Shown here in pieces: positions 8,744 through 16,918 of a DNA stretch of 64,000 nucleotides. The translations under genes and the position numbers were made by a program. The notes under the pieces were generated by a model that did no database searches, was not told where the DNA came from, and saw only the letters and a list, made by a program, of their open reading frames with translations. The stretch comes from Devosia subaequoris. Lineage in GTDB: Bacteria; Pseudomonadota; Alphaproteobacteria; Rhizobiales; Devosiaceae. How positions within the stretch are numbered: position 1 is the first letter of the stretch; each line of letters opens with the position of its first letter. The stretch covers positions 1 to 64,000 of the forward strand of contig NZ_JACIEW010000005.1 of assembly GCF_014197055.1 (NCBI RefSeq), read 5' to 3'.

Positions 8744-9390
8744 AATATTGCTCCCCCATTATCCCACTAATTGTCTCGAGTTCTTCTCGAGATGTCGAGC
8801 GTCCACCTGTAGTTACCATAAGTTTTGGGCGCGTCCCACAGGGCCGGCGTGAACTGAGCCACGCTACGCTTTGTCTCAGCCGTACGGCTTTCATCCCTCG
8901 CGCAGGTCTCTTGGAGTCATCGGCATCGACCAGGCTTTCCGTTTTCCAGGTCTACACTGGCAATCTTGCTCGATCCGATCCCGCCCGACCTGGCTTTGCG
9001 CTCGACCCGTAAACCTGCCCGCCCGGAGCTTTCGTCATCGGACACGATCTACTTGTCCTGTCCCCTGGAGAGACGCATCGGGGTACCTGGTCGGTGAGGA
9101 ACGCCTGACGCATCGCCAGGAAGGCTTTTACACGTCAGCTTGTGGCGCGAAACGGCCATTACAGCCTCCATACCGGAATGACCGCAATCCACCCCATACC
9201 CGCCAATGAAGTGCAGAGCCCTCGGCTCAAGGCCGAGGGTGACGGCTGGTGGGTGGGGCGGTGCCGGTGAAAGGGCATAACGTCGTCATTGCGATACCGC
9301 CAGCGAGCAGGCGTTCGCAGCCCCGCCAAGACAGACGCTGAGGCGGCGATGCTAATGGTTTTTGCGGCCCGGCAGGTGTGTCCTGCGCCC
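8744..9390. other. non-coding stretch right of the defence module
   Basis: About 650 bases with no credible gene. It should hold the promoter for the leftward ATPase/HNH operon near 8744-8800. Beyond that is degenerate sequence and one REP-like hairpin. A 112-codon open frame (8871-9209) has no family features and was rejected. Confidence 0.55.
9217..9244. repeat. single REP-like hairpin
   Basis: The hairpin CCTCGGC-tcaa-GGCCGAGG is followed by GTGACGGCTGG. The tail and the TCAAG loop match the right arm of the element at 6151-6262 (GGGTCAAGCCC, GGGGTGACAGCCGG), so the two belong to one repeat family. They sit on either side of the ATPase/HNH pair. Confidence 0.65.
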
Positions 9391-9816
9391 TTAGCCCAGT
9401 TTCGCCTCGAGGGTGATGTCGATGGCGCCCAGGGCTTTGGAGACCGGGCAATTGACCTTGGCCTTTTCGGCCAGTTCCTGGAATTTGGCCTCGTCAATGT
9501 CCGGCACGGTGCCGACCAGGGTCAGCGCGCTGCCGGTGATGCCGGTGCCGGGGACCAGGGTGACTGCCGCCTCGACCTTGAGATTGGTGGCGGGGGTGCC
9601 GTTTTCGGCGAGAAAATGGGCCAGTTGCATGGCAAAGCAGCCTGAATGGGCGGCCGCGATCAATTCTTCCGGGTTGGTGCCCGACTGGCCGGTCTCATCA
9701 ACGAAGCGGCCCTTATGGGTATAGGGCAGCGCCTGGAGCGCGCCGCTCAGGGTATCCAGAGTGCCCGACCCCTCGGTCAGTGACTTCGTCCAGTTGGCGG
9801 TGGCCGTGCGCTTCAT
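9391..9816 (-). CDS. osmC: OsmC-family peroxiredoxin
   Basis: OsmC/Ohr-type thiol peroxidase of 141 residues that reduces organic hydroperoxides in the cytoplasm. Both redox cysteines are visible, in AAHSGCFAMQL and KVNCPVSKAL, spaced as in the family. The N-terminus MKRTATANWTKSLTEGSG is typical of the OsmC (YhfA-distinct) subgroup. ATG 9816 has GAGGAG nine bases upstream, and an upstream in-frame Met at 9861 is less likely. It is monocistronic. Confidence 0.9.
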   Translation of the reverse strand: MKRTATANWTKSLTEGSGTLDTLSGALQALPYTHKGRFVDETGQSGTNPEELIAAAHSGCFAMQLAHFLAENGTPATNLKVEAAVTLVPGTGITGSALTLVGTVPDIDEAKFQELAEKAKVNCPVSKALGAIDITLEAKLG

Positions 9817-9966
9817 CGTGCTCTCCTCGAAATTGCATGCATGGGCTTCAACCCGGGGCAAAGCCTAGCAGTTGCATTGGCGAAACCAAAGTTGCCATCG
9901 TGAACGCTCGGTGCCTGGATTGGGGGCAGCGACCGGATCGGATGTCCGGTCGGGCTGCTCCTCGGA

Positions 9967-10920
9967 TCAGGCGGCCAGGCTTTCCCGCGCGCCGACGCCG
10001 AGCATGATGTTGAGGTTCTGCACGGCAGCGCCAGAGGCGCCTTTGCCCAGATTGTCATAAACCGCAGAGATCACGGCCTGATTGAGCTCATCATTGGCAA
10101 AGACGTGCAGGGTGAGCGTGTTGGTGCCGTTATGGGCCTGCGGGTCGAGCGCGGCCGTCTTGCCCAGCCCCGGCTCATAGGGCGCCACCTGGACAAAGCT
10201 GTCGGGAATGGCGGCGTAATAGTCGCTCAGGGCCGCATGCAGATCCTTGCCGGTGGGGATATCGGCGGACATGTCGGTATGGATGGGCAGCGATGTCGAC
10301 ATGCCCTGCGCAAAATTGCCGACCACCGGCTCGAACAGAGGCGCGCGGCCGAGCTTGGCGTAATGCGCCATTTCGGGCAGGTGCTTGTGCTGAAAGGTCA
10401 AGGCATAGGGCATGTATCGGCTGGCCTTGTCGCCCTGGGCCTCATAGTCCTCGATCATCTGCCGGCCGCCGCCGGAATAACCGGACACGCCGTGATAGGA
10501 GAGCGGGAAATCGGTCGGCAGCAGCCGCGCCTCGATCAGCGGGCGGGCTGCGGCAATCAACCCCTGCGGCCAGCAGCCGGGATTGGCAACGTAGCGTGCC
10601 TTGGCTATTTCGTCGGCCTGGTCGGGTGCCATTTCGGCAAAGCCATAGGCCCAGCCTTCGGCCACGCGATGGGCAGTGGAGGCGTCGATGACGCGGGTGG
10701 TGTCGTTTTCGATCAACCGGACGCTTTCCCTGGCCGCATCGTCGGGCAGGCAGAGGATGGCGACGTCCGCGGCGTTGAGCAGGCGCTTGCGCTCCTCGAT
10801 GTCCTTGCGCTTGTCATGGGCGATGGAGATGACCTCGAGGTCGCGCCGGCTCGCCAGGCGCTCGCGGATCTGCAGGCCGGTGGTGCCGGCTTCGCCATCG
10901 ATGAAGATCTTTGCGACCAT
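9967..10920 (-). CDS. argC: N-acetyl-gamma-glutamyl-phosphate reductase (type 2)
   Basis: Third enzyme of arginine biosynthesis; it reduces N-acetylglutamyl phosphate to the semialdehyde with NADPH. The N-terminal nucleotide-binding motif FIDGEAGTTG and the catalytic cysteine in ANPGCWPQG are present, with SYHGVSGYSGGG and the C-terminal NTLTLHVF segment. About 318 residues is the length of the short ArgC2 class. Two ATGs are close together. ATG 10920 has GGAGG at seven bases, against one base for ATG 10926, so 10920 is chosen. It is not clustered with other arg genes, though argJ is ~9 kb away. Confidence 0.95.
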   Translation of the reverse strand: MVAKIFIDGEAGTTGLQIRERLASRRDLEVISIAHDKRKDIEERKRLLNAADVAILCLPDDAARESVRLIENDTTRVIDASTAHRVAEGWAYGFAEMAPDQADEIAKARYVANPGCWPQGLIAAARPLIEARLLPTDFPLSYHGVSGYSGGGRQMIEDYEAQGDKASRYMPYALTFQHKHLPEMAHYAKLGRAPLFEPVVGNFAQGMSTSLPIHTDMSADIPTGKDLHAALSDYYAAIPDSFVQVAPYEPGLGKTAALDPQAHNGTNTLTLHVFANDELNQAVISAVYDNLGKGASGAAVQNLNIMLGVGARESLAA

Positions 10921-11078
10921 GGTCATGCCTCCAGTTTTGAACGGTGGTAATGGGGCCGTGGGCCCCCTCCGTCAAGCCCATTGCGTCCGTCTCGCGGGGT
11001 GGGTGCAAGGGGCGGGATTGTCTTTAGACGGGGCGAGTGGCAATGATTTGACCAAACGGACAACAGGGGAAGAGCGCC

Positions 11079-11792
11079 ATGACCACACCGCACAACCATG
11101 CCAAGCCGGGCGACTATGCCGAAGCGGTGCTGCTGCCGGGCGATCCCCTGCGCGCCAAATGGATCGCCGAGACGTTTTTCGACACGCCAAAGCAGGTCAA
11201 TGCGGTGCGCAATTGCCTCGGCTATACCGGCACCTGGAAGGGCAAGCCGGTTTCGGTGCAGGCCAGCGGCATGGGCCAGCCGTCGCTGGCGATCTATGTG
11301 CACGAGCTGATCAATCTCTATGGCGTCAAATCCCTGATCCGGGTGGGTACCTGCGGGGGCCTGAACGCATCCGTGAAGGTGCGCGACGTGATCCTGGCGC
11401 AGGGCGCGTCGACGGACTCTTCAATCGTCAAGGGCCGATTCGGGGCGTTCAACTTCGCGCCGATTGCCGATTTCGGCCTGTTGCGCTCGGCGGCCGACAA
11501 GGCTGATGCCAAGGGGTTGCGCTACCATGCGGGCAATATGCTGTCCTCGGACATCTTCTATCACGCCGATGGCTTTGCCGGTTATGACAAGCTGCCCGAG
11601 CATGGCGTTATCGGGGTCGAGATGGAAGCGGCGGCGCTCTATACGCTGGCGGCGCGGTTTGGCGTCAAGGCGCTGACCATCTGTACCATGACCGATTGCC
11701 TGATCACCCATGAGGAGATCGACGCCGAAGCGCGCCAGACCTCGCTCAAGGACATGGTCGAATTGGCGCTCGACGTAGCGGTGGAGGCCTGA
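11079..11792 (+). CDS. deoD: purine-nucleoside phosphorylase
   Basis: Hexameric PNP of 237 residues that converts purine (deoxy)ribonucleosides and phosphate to base and (deoxy)ribose-1-phosphate in the salvage pathway. The motifs LLPGDPLRAK (phosphate site), RVGTCGGL, GVEMEAAALY (ribose/base site) and TMTDCLITHEE...ARQT are present. The Asp and Arg matching the E. coli catalytic pair D204/R217 are retained. A GGGGA lies upstream of ATG 11079. Its stop overlaps the start of the next gene (TGATG). Confidence 0.95.
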   Translation: MTTPHNHAKPGDYAEAVLLPGDPLRAKWIAETFFDTPKQVNAVRNCLGYTGTWKGKPVSVQASGMGQPSLAIYVHELINLYGVKSLIRVGTCGGLNASVKVRDVILAQGASTDSSIVKGRFGAFNFAPIADFGLLRSAADKADAKGLRYHAGNMLSSDIFYHADGFAGYDKLPEHGVIGVEMEAAALYTLAARFGVKALTICTMTDCLITHEEIDAEARQTSLKDMVELALDVAVEA

Positions 11793-12427
11793 TGGTTCAT
11801 CGGCGCACCATTGCCGAACGCCTGTCCGGGGCGATGGAGCGCCGCGACGAGGCGCCCAATATTGCCCTGGCCGAGGAGATCGCCGCGCGCAAGGACAAGG
11901 CGGCGGTGGCCGAGCTGGTGGAACTGGTGCGCTCGGGCACGACGCGGCAGCGCAATGATGCGATGAAGGTGCTCTACGAGATCGGGGCGCGGGACCCGGC
12001 GCTGATCGGCGGGCACTGCCCGGTGTTTCTCGAGGCGCTGGGCAGTCGCACCAACCGGCAGGTCTGGGGCGCCATGCAGGCGCTGGACAGTGTGGCCGAA
12101 CTCCGCGCCGACGAGATTGCGGCGGAGTTGCCAAACATCATCGCGGCGGCGGATCGGGGCTCGGTGATTGCCAAGGATCGCTGCACATCGCTGCTGACGA
12201 AGCTGGCGCGGTCGGGCTATGCCGAAAAGGCGGTGCCGATCCTGGTCGAACGGCTGAAAACAGCCGCGCCCAACCAGTTTCCGACCTATGCCGAGCAAAC
12301 CGCCAGCGTGGTGACACAGGCCGAAAAGCCTGGACTGATTGAGACCATTCGCCAGCGTCTGAACAAAATCACGCAGCGCGCCAAGCGCGAGCGCATGGAG
12401 AAGCTGCTGCGCAAGCTCAACGGTTAG
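11792..12427 (+). CDS. HEAT-like helical repeat protein of unknown function
   Basis: This is a 211-residue, wholly helical protein with no signal peptide. Repeated helical pairs such as AVAELVELVRSG...RNDAMKVLYEIG and VFLEALGS...WGAMQALDSVAE look like HEAT repeats, suggesting a protein- or nucleic-acid-binding scaffold. The C-terminus is strongly basic (RQRLNKITQRAKRERMEKLLRKLN). It is translationally coupled to deoD by a one-base TGATG overlap, but no functional link to purine salvage is known to me. Confidence 0.75.
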   Translation: MVHRRTIAERLSGAMERRDEAPNIALAEEIAARKDKAAVAELVELVRSGTTRQRNDAMKVLYEIGARDPALIGGHCPVFLEALGSRTNRQVWGAMQALDSVAELRADEIAAELPNIIAAADRGSVIAKDRCTSLLTKLARSGYAEKAVPILVERLKTAAPNQFPTYAEQTASVVTQAEKPGLIETIRQRLNKITQRAKRERMEKLLRKLNG

Positions 12428-12535
12428 AAGGTCGGTTTCGGCCAGGGCGCGGGAAAACCGGGTTGCCTGCTGAAGCGCAATAGGCATTTCTGCCGAGCCC
12501 ATTTGCGAACGTCCAACGGAAAAGGCAGGACATTG

Positions 12536-13180
12536 GTGACCCCGACAATTGACACAGCAGAAGGCGTTGCCTGGCATCTCGATGCCCTGACGGCGCGAGT
12601 GCCGGCGCTGCAGCCGATGCGCCAATCGGTCGGAGTGGTGTTGCCACGGGTTAATCCCAAGGGGTTTGCCGGCATGGCCAAGGTGATTTGCGGGCAGCAA
12701 TTGTCGGTGGCAAGTGCGGCGGCAATCTGGGGGCGATATGAAAACCTGCCCGGTGCGCTGGCGCCGGAGAGCTATCTGGACCTCAGCGAAGAGGCGGTGC
12801 GGGCGACAGGTTTTTCGCGCGGGAAGTTCCTGGCGCTGCGGGCGGTGGCAGAAGCCATTGCCAGCGGTGAACTGGACCTGGCGCATATCGACACGCTGCC
12901 GGCCGAGGAGGCGAGCGCGCGTCTGGTGGCGCTCAAGGGGATCGGGCCCTGGACGGCAGAGGTCTATCTGCTGTTCTGCGCGGCGCATCCCGATATCTTC
13001 CCGGCTGGCGATCTGGCCCTGCTCAAGGCGGCGCATCACGGTCTTGGGCTTGACGCTCGCCCAACCATCAAGGAGATGATCGGGCTGGCGCAGGACTGGT
13101 CGCCGCACCGTTCGGCGGCGGCACTGTTGTTCTGGCGCTATTTTGCTGCGCTCAAGAACAGGGATTCGAGCCTTTTATGA
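12536..13180 (+). CDS. DNA-3-methyladenine glycosylase II (HhH-GPD, AlkA-like)
   Basis: Base-excision repair glycosylase of 214 residues that removes alkylated purines. The HhH-GPD domain is clear: the hairpin LKGIGPWTAEVYL, then the catalytic aspartate in IFPAGDLALLKA, and an upstream ICGQQLS segment typical of AlkA-type enzymes. It lacks the N-terminal domain of E. coli AlkA, as in short alphaproteobacterial forms. Start is taken as GTG 12536 with AGGCAGGA upstream; TTG 12503 is the alternative. It overlaps the next gene by four bases (ATGA). Confidence 0.88.
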   Translation: MTPTIDTAEGVAWHLDALTARVPALQPMRQSVGVVLPRVNPKGFAGMAKVICGQQLSVASAAAIWGRYENLPGALAPESYLDLSEEAVRATGFSRGKFLALRAVAEAIASGELDLAHIDTLPAEEASARLVALKGIGPWTAEVYLLFCAAHPDIFPAGDLALLKAAHHGLGLDARPTIKEMIGLAQDWSPHRSAAALLFWRYFAALKNRDSSLL

Positions 13181-13836
13181 TCAAGCTTTCCGGCCCCATG
13201 CTCGCACCCGCCAATGGCGGGGCTCCCGATAGTGCCGTGGTGCTGCTGCATGGCTATGGCAGTGATGGCAATGACCTGATCGGGCTGGCGCCGCATTGGC
13301 AAAGCGTGTTGCCGGGGGCGATGTTTGTGGCGCCACATGCGCCGATCGGCACCGAAATGGGCGGGTTTCAGTGGTTTCCAATCGACTGGACCGGCGACCG
13401 GGTCGCCAGCCGGCAGACCGGGGTGCTTGCAGCCCGGCCGGTGGTGGAGGAGTTCCTCACCGATCTCTGGAACCAGACCGGGATCGCGCCGGAGCGGACC
13501 CTTTTGGGCGGGTTCAGCCAGGGCGCGATGATGGCGTTGCACGTGGGCACAGCCTTGCCTGCCGACCAGCGATTGATGGGGATCATCGGGTTTTCCGGCG
13601 CCTATCTGCCGCCGGACGGATTTGGTGCTGGCTCATTGGCTCGGCCGCCGGTGTGCCTGGTGCATGGCGATGTGGATGAAGTGGTCGATCCCAATCTCAG
13701 CGCCGAGGCCAATAGTGTGCTTAGTGAGGCTGGTTATAATGTCAGCTATCATGTCAGCCGGGGCGCGGGGCACGGTATTGCCCCGGACGGGCTGAGTTTT
13801 GCGACCGATTTCATTGCGCGGGTCAGTAAAAAATAA
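13177..13836 (+). CDS. phospholipase/carboxylesterase family alpha/beta-hydrolase
   Basis: 219-residue cytoplasmic serine hydrolase of the Abhydrolase_2 (YpfH/acyl-protein-thioesterase-like) family. It has an LLHGYGSDGNDL oxyanion region, nucleophile elbow LGGFSQGAMMAL, a catalytic Asp in HGDVDEVVD, and a catalytic His in GAGHGIAPD. It is coupled to the glycosylase by an ATGA overlap. Exact ester substrate unknown. Confidence 0.9.
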   Translation: MIKLSGPMLAPANGGAPDSAVVLLHGYGSDGNDLIGLAPHWQSVLPGAMFVAPHAPIGTEMGGFQWFPIDWTGDRVASRQTGVLAARPVVEEFLTDLWNQTGIAPERTLLGGFSQGAMMALHVGTALPADQRLMGIIGFSGAYLPPDGFGAGSLARPPVCLVHGDVDEVVDPNLSAEANSVLSEAGYNVSYHVSRGAGHGIAPDGLSFATDFIARVSKK

Positions 13837-13925
13837 GCTTTGCGTTCCCGCTTCACACGCCCGACACAAAGGGCTTAGTATAAGAGGGCTATGGACTTAC
13901 GCGATTCCCGCTTCGGGAGACTCAA

Positions 13926-14483
13926 GTGACTATCCATGTGTCGCCTGAGGCTTGTCCCGCCCTTGTACTGAACGCCGACTTCCGGCCGCTCAGCTACTAT
14001 CCACTGTCTCTGTGGTCCTGGCAGGATGCAATCAAGGCGGTGTGCCTGGATCGCGTAAATATTGTCTCCCACTATGACACGGTCATTCATTCTCCCAGCT
14101 TCGAAATGCGGCTGCCCAGCGTTGTGTCGCTGCGCGATTATATCAAGCCGGCACGGCACCCTGCGTTCACGCGTTTCAATGTATTTCTGCGTGACCGCTT
14201 CCAGTGCCAATATTGCGGCAGCACGCATGACCTGACGTTTGATCATGTCATTCCGCGCTCCAAGGGCGGGCTGACAACGTGGGAAAACGTCGTGGCGGCC
14301 TGTGCGCCGTGCAATCTGCGCAAGGCCAATCGACTGCCCAAAGAGATCAAGATGTTCCCGCATCAGACGCCCTACGCCCCGACGGTGCACGATCTGCACA
14401 ATAATGGCCGGGCCTTCCCGCCCAATCATCTGCATCAGAGCTGGCTGGATTATCTCTACTGGGATATCGAACTGGTGCCCTAA
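13926..14483 (+). CDS. HNH endonuclease (conserved alphaproteobacterial type)
   Basis: This 185-residue protein belongs to a highly conserved alphaproteobacterial HNH family. The core is CQYCGSTHDLTFDHVIPRSKGG, with ENVVAACAPCNLRKANRLP supplying the N-H and second Cys pair. The N-terminus ALVLNADFRPLSYYPLSLW is characteristic. Start is GTG 13926 with GGGAG seven bases upstream. Because it is conserved and not in an island, it is probably a housekeeping DNA-processing protein rather than a defence nuclease. The role is not established. Confidence 0.9.
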   Translation: MTIHVSPEACPALVLNADFRPLSYYPLSLWSWQDAIKAVCLDRVNIVSHYDTVIHSPSFEMRLPSVVSLRDYIKPARHPAFTRFNVFLRDRFQCQYCGSTHDLTFDHVIPRSKGGLTTWENVVAACAPCNLRKANRLPKEIKMFPHQTPYAPTVHDLHNNGRAFPPNHLHQSWLDYLYWDIELVP

Positions 14484-14541
14484 GGGCGAGGCGAGGGGTC
14501 ACCTGACCGTGCGGCCCCTGCTCAATCCTGGCCGGACGTAT

Positions 14542-15039
14542 CTAGGATTTGTGCCGGGCCTGAAACAGGATCGATAACCCCAGCAACCCGACGATTGCCG
14601 CCGAGATCAGCGCGTTGTAGCCGGCCAGCGAAAGGCCCAGGAAGCGGAACTGCACGACATCACAGCTGATCACGGGTTGCAGGTCGTTGAGCATGTCCAT
14701 GGAGAACTCGCTACCGACGCCGGCGCAAGCGGTCGGGCCGGGCCAGAAGCCCCATTCCACGCCCGAATGAAAACCGCCCAAATAGGCGCCCCAGGCAAAC
14801 AGAGCGGCAACGATGGCCATGGCGACATACCATACGGTGAGCGGTAGCCGGTTCCAGAGGATGAGAACCAGGGCCAGGAGCGGCAGGCCCCAGTAATAGG
14901 GCAGGCGCTGTTCAAGGCAGAGTTCGCAGGGTTGCAGGCCGCCGATGAATTGCGACCCCAGTGCTGCCAAAATGGTGACCAGTCCCAGCACAAAGGCCAG
15001 GCCGGCGGCGATCTTGTCGAGAGGACGCGAAGATGTCAT
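14542..15039 (-). CDS. DsbB-family disulfide bond formation protein
   Basis: Four-helix inner-membrane protein of 165 residues that would re-oxidise a periplasmic DsbA-like thiol oxidase and pass electrons to quinone. The first redox pair is PCELCLEQR after helix 1. The second is formed by the Cys residues in PTACAGVG and VISCDVVQFR. Length and topology match DsbB. No dsbA is seen in the window. Confidence 0.9.
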   Translation of the reverse strand: MTSSRPLDKIAAGLAFVLGLVTILAALGSQFIGGLQPCELCLEQRLPYYWGLPLLALVLILWNRLPLTVWYVAMAIVAALFAWGAYLGGFHSGVEWGFWPGPTACAGVGSEFSMDMLNDLQPVISCDVVQFRFLGLSLAGYNALISAAIVGLLGLSILFQARHKS

Positions 15040-15122
15040 GGCAAAAAACTCGGTATGACGCTGTGTTGACTAGGCCATTAATGGGCGATCGTGGCCTTGG
15101 CCAGAGCCAAACGGGCTCGTGA

Positions 15123-15953
15123 TCAATCGCCGGGCCGGGAAATGCCCAGTGCCTGACGCAGAGCGATGGCATTGGCGGGGGCGTGCAGTTTGTCCTCGTG
15201 CACGAAATAGGCGTAGACGTCCCGACCGGCGTCGCGCCATTGCCCCATGGTGGCTGCCCATTCGGCGATGTCCGCATCCGTGTAACCGGTGGCATCGGCG
15301 CGCGCCGGGCCCTGCAGGCGGCAATAGGCGAAATCGGCGGTCAGTTCGCGCGCGGGACTTTCCGTGGTGTCGGCGATGACGCGGGCGATATTGTGCCGGG
15401 ACAACAGGGCGTTGACCTCGGGTGCATCAAAGCTCTGGTGCCGTGGCTCGATGGCGTGGCGAATGGGGCCCACCCCACTGGCGTCGAGAAAGGGTTCAAC
15501 CCGGGCCGGATCAGCCTTTTGCGCGAGGGCGAGATAGTTTTCGATGTCTTTTGGCAGCATCTGCAGAAACGCAGCAAAGCTGTCCGGATCATAGGTCAGG
15601 TTGGGCGGTAATTGCCAGATAAACGGGCCCAGCCGGCTGCCCAGGGCCAGCGGACCGGAGGCAAAGAAATTGGCGAGCGGTTCGGCGCTGTTCTTCAGAC
15701 GCCTGATATGGGTCACCAATTGCGGACCCTTGAGAGAAAACCGGAAGCCTTCCGGCGTTTTACCGGCCCAGCGGGCAAAGCTGGCCGGCTTCTGATTGGC
15801 GCGGAAGGTGGCATTGATCTCGATGCTGGTGAGGCGATCGGCGGCGTGGGCCAGCTCCTTTTTCTGCACCAGTCCCTTGGGGTAGAAGGTGCCGCGCCAC
15901 GGCGCATAAACCCAGCCTGCGGTGCCTGTGCGAATAGTACCAGTCGCGCTCAT
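15123..15953 (-). CDS. DUF72 (YecE-like) family protein
   Basis: 276-residue TIM-barrel-like protein of the DUF72/YecE family. The diagnostic N-terminus IRTGTAGWVYAPWRGTFYP, the ASIEINATFR-type segment (TSIEINATFRANQ), FRFSLKGPQLVTH and the C-terminal DVYAYFVHEDKLHAPANA are all present. Molecular function is unknown for the family. ATG 15953 has GGGAGG eight bases upstream, and longer in-frame starts lack support. It is divergent from the SNase gene. Confidence 0.9.
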   Translation of the reverse strand: MSATGTIRTGTAGWVYAPWRGTFYPKGLVQKKELAHAADRLTSIEINATFRANQKPASFARWAGKTPEGFRFSLKGPQLVTHIRRLKNSAEPLANFFASGPLALGSRLGPFIWQLPPNLTYDPDSFAAFLQMLPKDIENYLALAQKADPARVEPFLDASGVGPIRHAIEPRHQSFDAPEVNALLSRHNIARVIADTTESPARELTADFAYCRLQGPARADATGYTDADIAEWAATMGQWRDAGRDVYAYFVHEDKLHAPANAIALRQALGISRPGD

Positions 15954-16075
15954 GGGGGCCTCCCTTTGCGGCCAGATTGGCGCTGGGCGCACAGAATGGC
16001 AATGGGGACCAGCAGATTGAGCACTGGTCGAAGCATGTCGGGACAGGCTAATCTTTTTTTGCCGCATTTGGGTGC

Positions 16076-16918
16076 ATGGTGAATGTGAAGTTTCAAGGGG
16101 CCGTCTGCTTGCGCCACACTGCTATTGTATCCGTGACTGCCGCTATGCTGGCCGGCCTGGGACCAACCTCGGCGCAGGCCTGCGAGGCCTTGCGCCTGGT
16201 CAATGGCGGGGTCGTGACCGAGGTTACCGACGGGGATACGGTGGTGCTTGATTCGGGGCTGGTCGTCCGCTTGATCGGCACCCAGGCGCCCAAACTGCCA
16301 TTGGGGCGCGAAGGGTTTCCGACCTGGCCGCTGGCGCCCGAGGCCAAAAGCGCTCTGGAAAGGCTGGTGCTGAACCAGCCTGTGCAGCTGGGCTATGGGG
16401 GCGAGGAGGTGGACCGTTACGAGCGGGCGCTGGCGCATTTGTTTGTGCATGATGTGGCTGAAGAACCGGTCTGGGCCCAGTTGCATATGGTCAGAACCGG
16501 GCTGGCGCGGGTTTATTCCTTCCCGGACAACCGACAATGCCTCGATCAACTCTTTGCGGGCGAGGCTCAGGCCCGTGCGGAGCGGCTTGGCATCTGGACC
16601 GATCCCTATTACAGCGTGCGGACGGCAGATCGTCCGGCCGAACTGGCAAAACTTGCGGGCAATTATGAATTGGTGGAAGGCCGGGTCTTGCTGGCGGACC
16701 GCAGCGGCTCCCGGGTCTATCTCAATTTTGGCCGGATCTGGAAGGAAGACTTTACGATAGTCATCGAGGCACCGGCACTCAGGCTGTTCGATCGCGACGG
16801 TCTGGACCCGCTGAGCCTGGATGGGGCGCTGATTCGCGTGCGCGGATGGGTGGACAACCGGGATGGTCCACGCATCGAGGTCACCCATCCCGAGCAGATC
16901 GAGGTTCTGGCGAGGTGA
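16076..16918 (+). CDS. secreted thermonuclease (SNase-like) family protein
   Basis: 280-residue exported protein with a signal peptide ending near PTSAQA. The staphylococcal-nuclease-like domain is recognisable by VTEVTDGDTVVL...VVRLIGTQAPK and VDRYERALAHLFV. The usual metal-binding DAPE segment reads TQAPK here, so nuclease activity is uncertain. The C-terminal ~90 residues form an additional OB-like region (GRVLLADRSGSRVYLNFG). Its TGA overlaps the ATG of the following M48 lipoprotein gene. Confidence 0.85.
   Translation: MVNVKFQGAVCLRHTAIVSVTAAMLAGLGPTSAQACEALRLVNGGVVTEVTDGDTVVLDSGLVVRLIGTQAPKLPLGREGFPTWPLAPEAKSALERLVLNQPVQLGYGGEEVDRYERALAHLFVHDVAEEPVWAQLHMVRTGLARVYSFPDNRQCLDQLFAGEAQARAERLGIWTDPYYSVRTADRPAELAKLAGNYELVEGRVLLADRSGSRVYLNFGRIWKEDFTIVIEAPALRLFDRDGLDPLSLDGALIRVRGWVDNRDGPRIEVTHPEQIEVLAR

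Noticed and set aside
8871-9209. 112-codon open frame beside the defence module
   Set aside because: Low-complexity Arg/Ser/Pro-rich translation, no ribosome site and no family resemblance.
11639-13108. 489-codon open frame on the minus strand
   Set aside because: Antisense to deoD, the HEAT-like gene and the glycosylase gene, all with clear motifs and coupled starts.
13926-14483. Second HNH nuclease considered as part of a defence system
   Set aside because: It belongs to a broadly conserved alphaproteobacterial HNH family and has no partner ATPase or methylase next to it.
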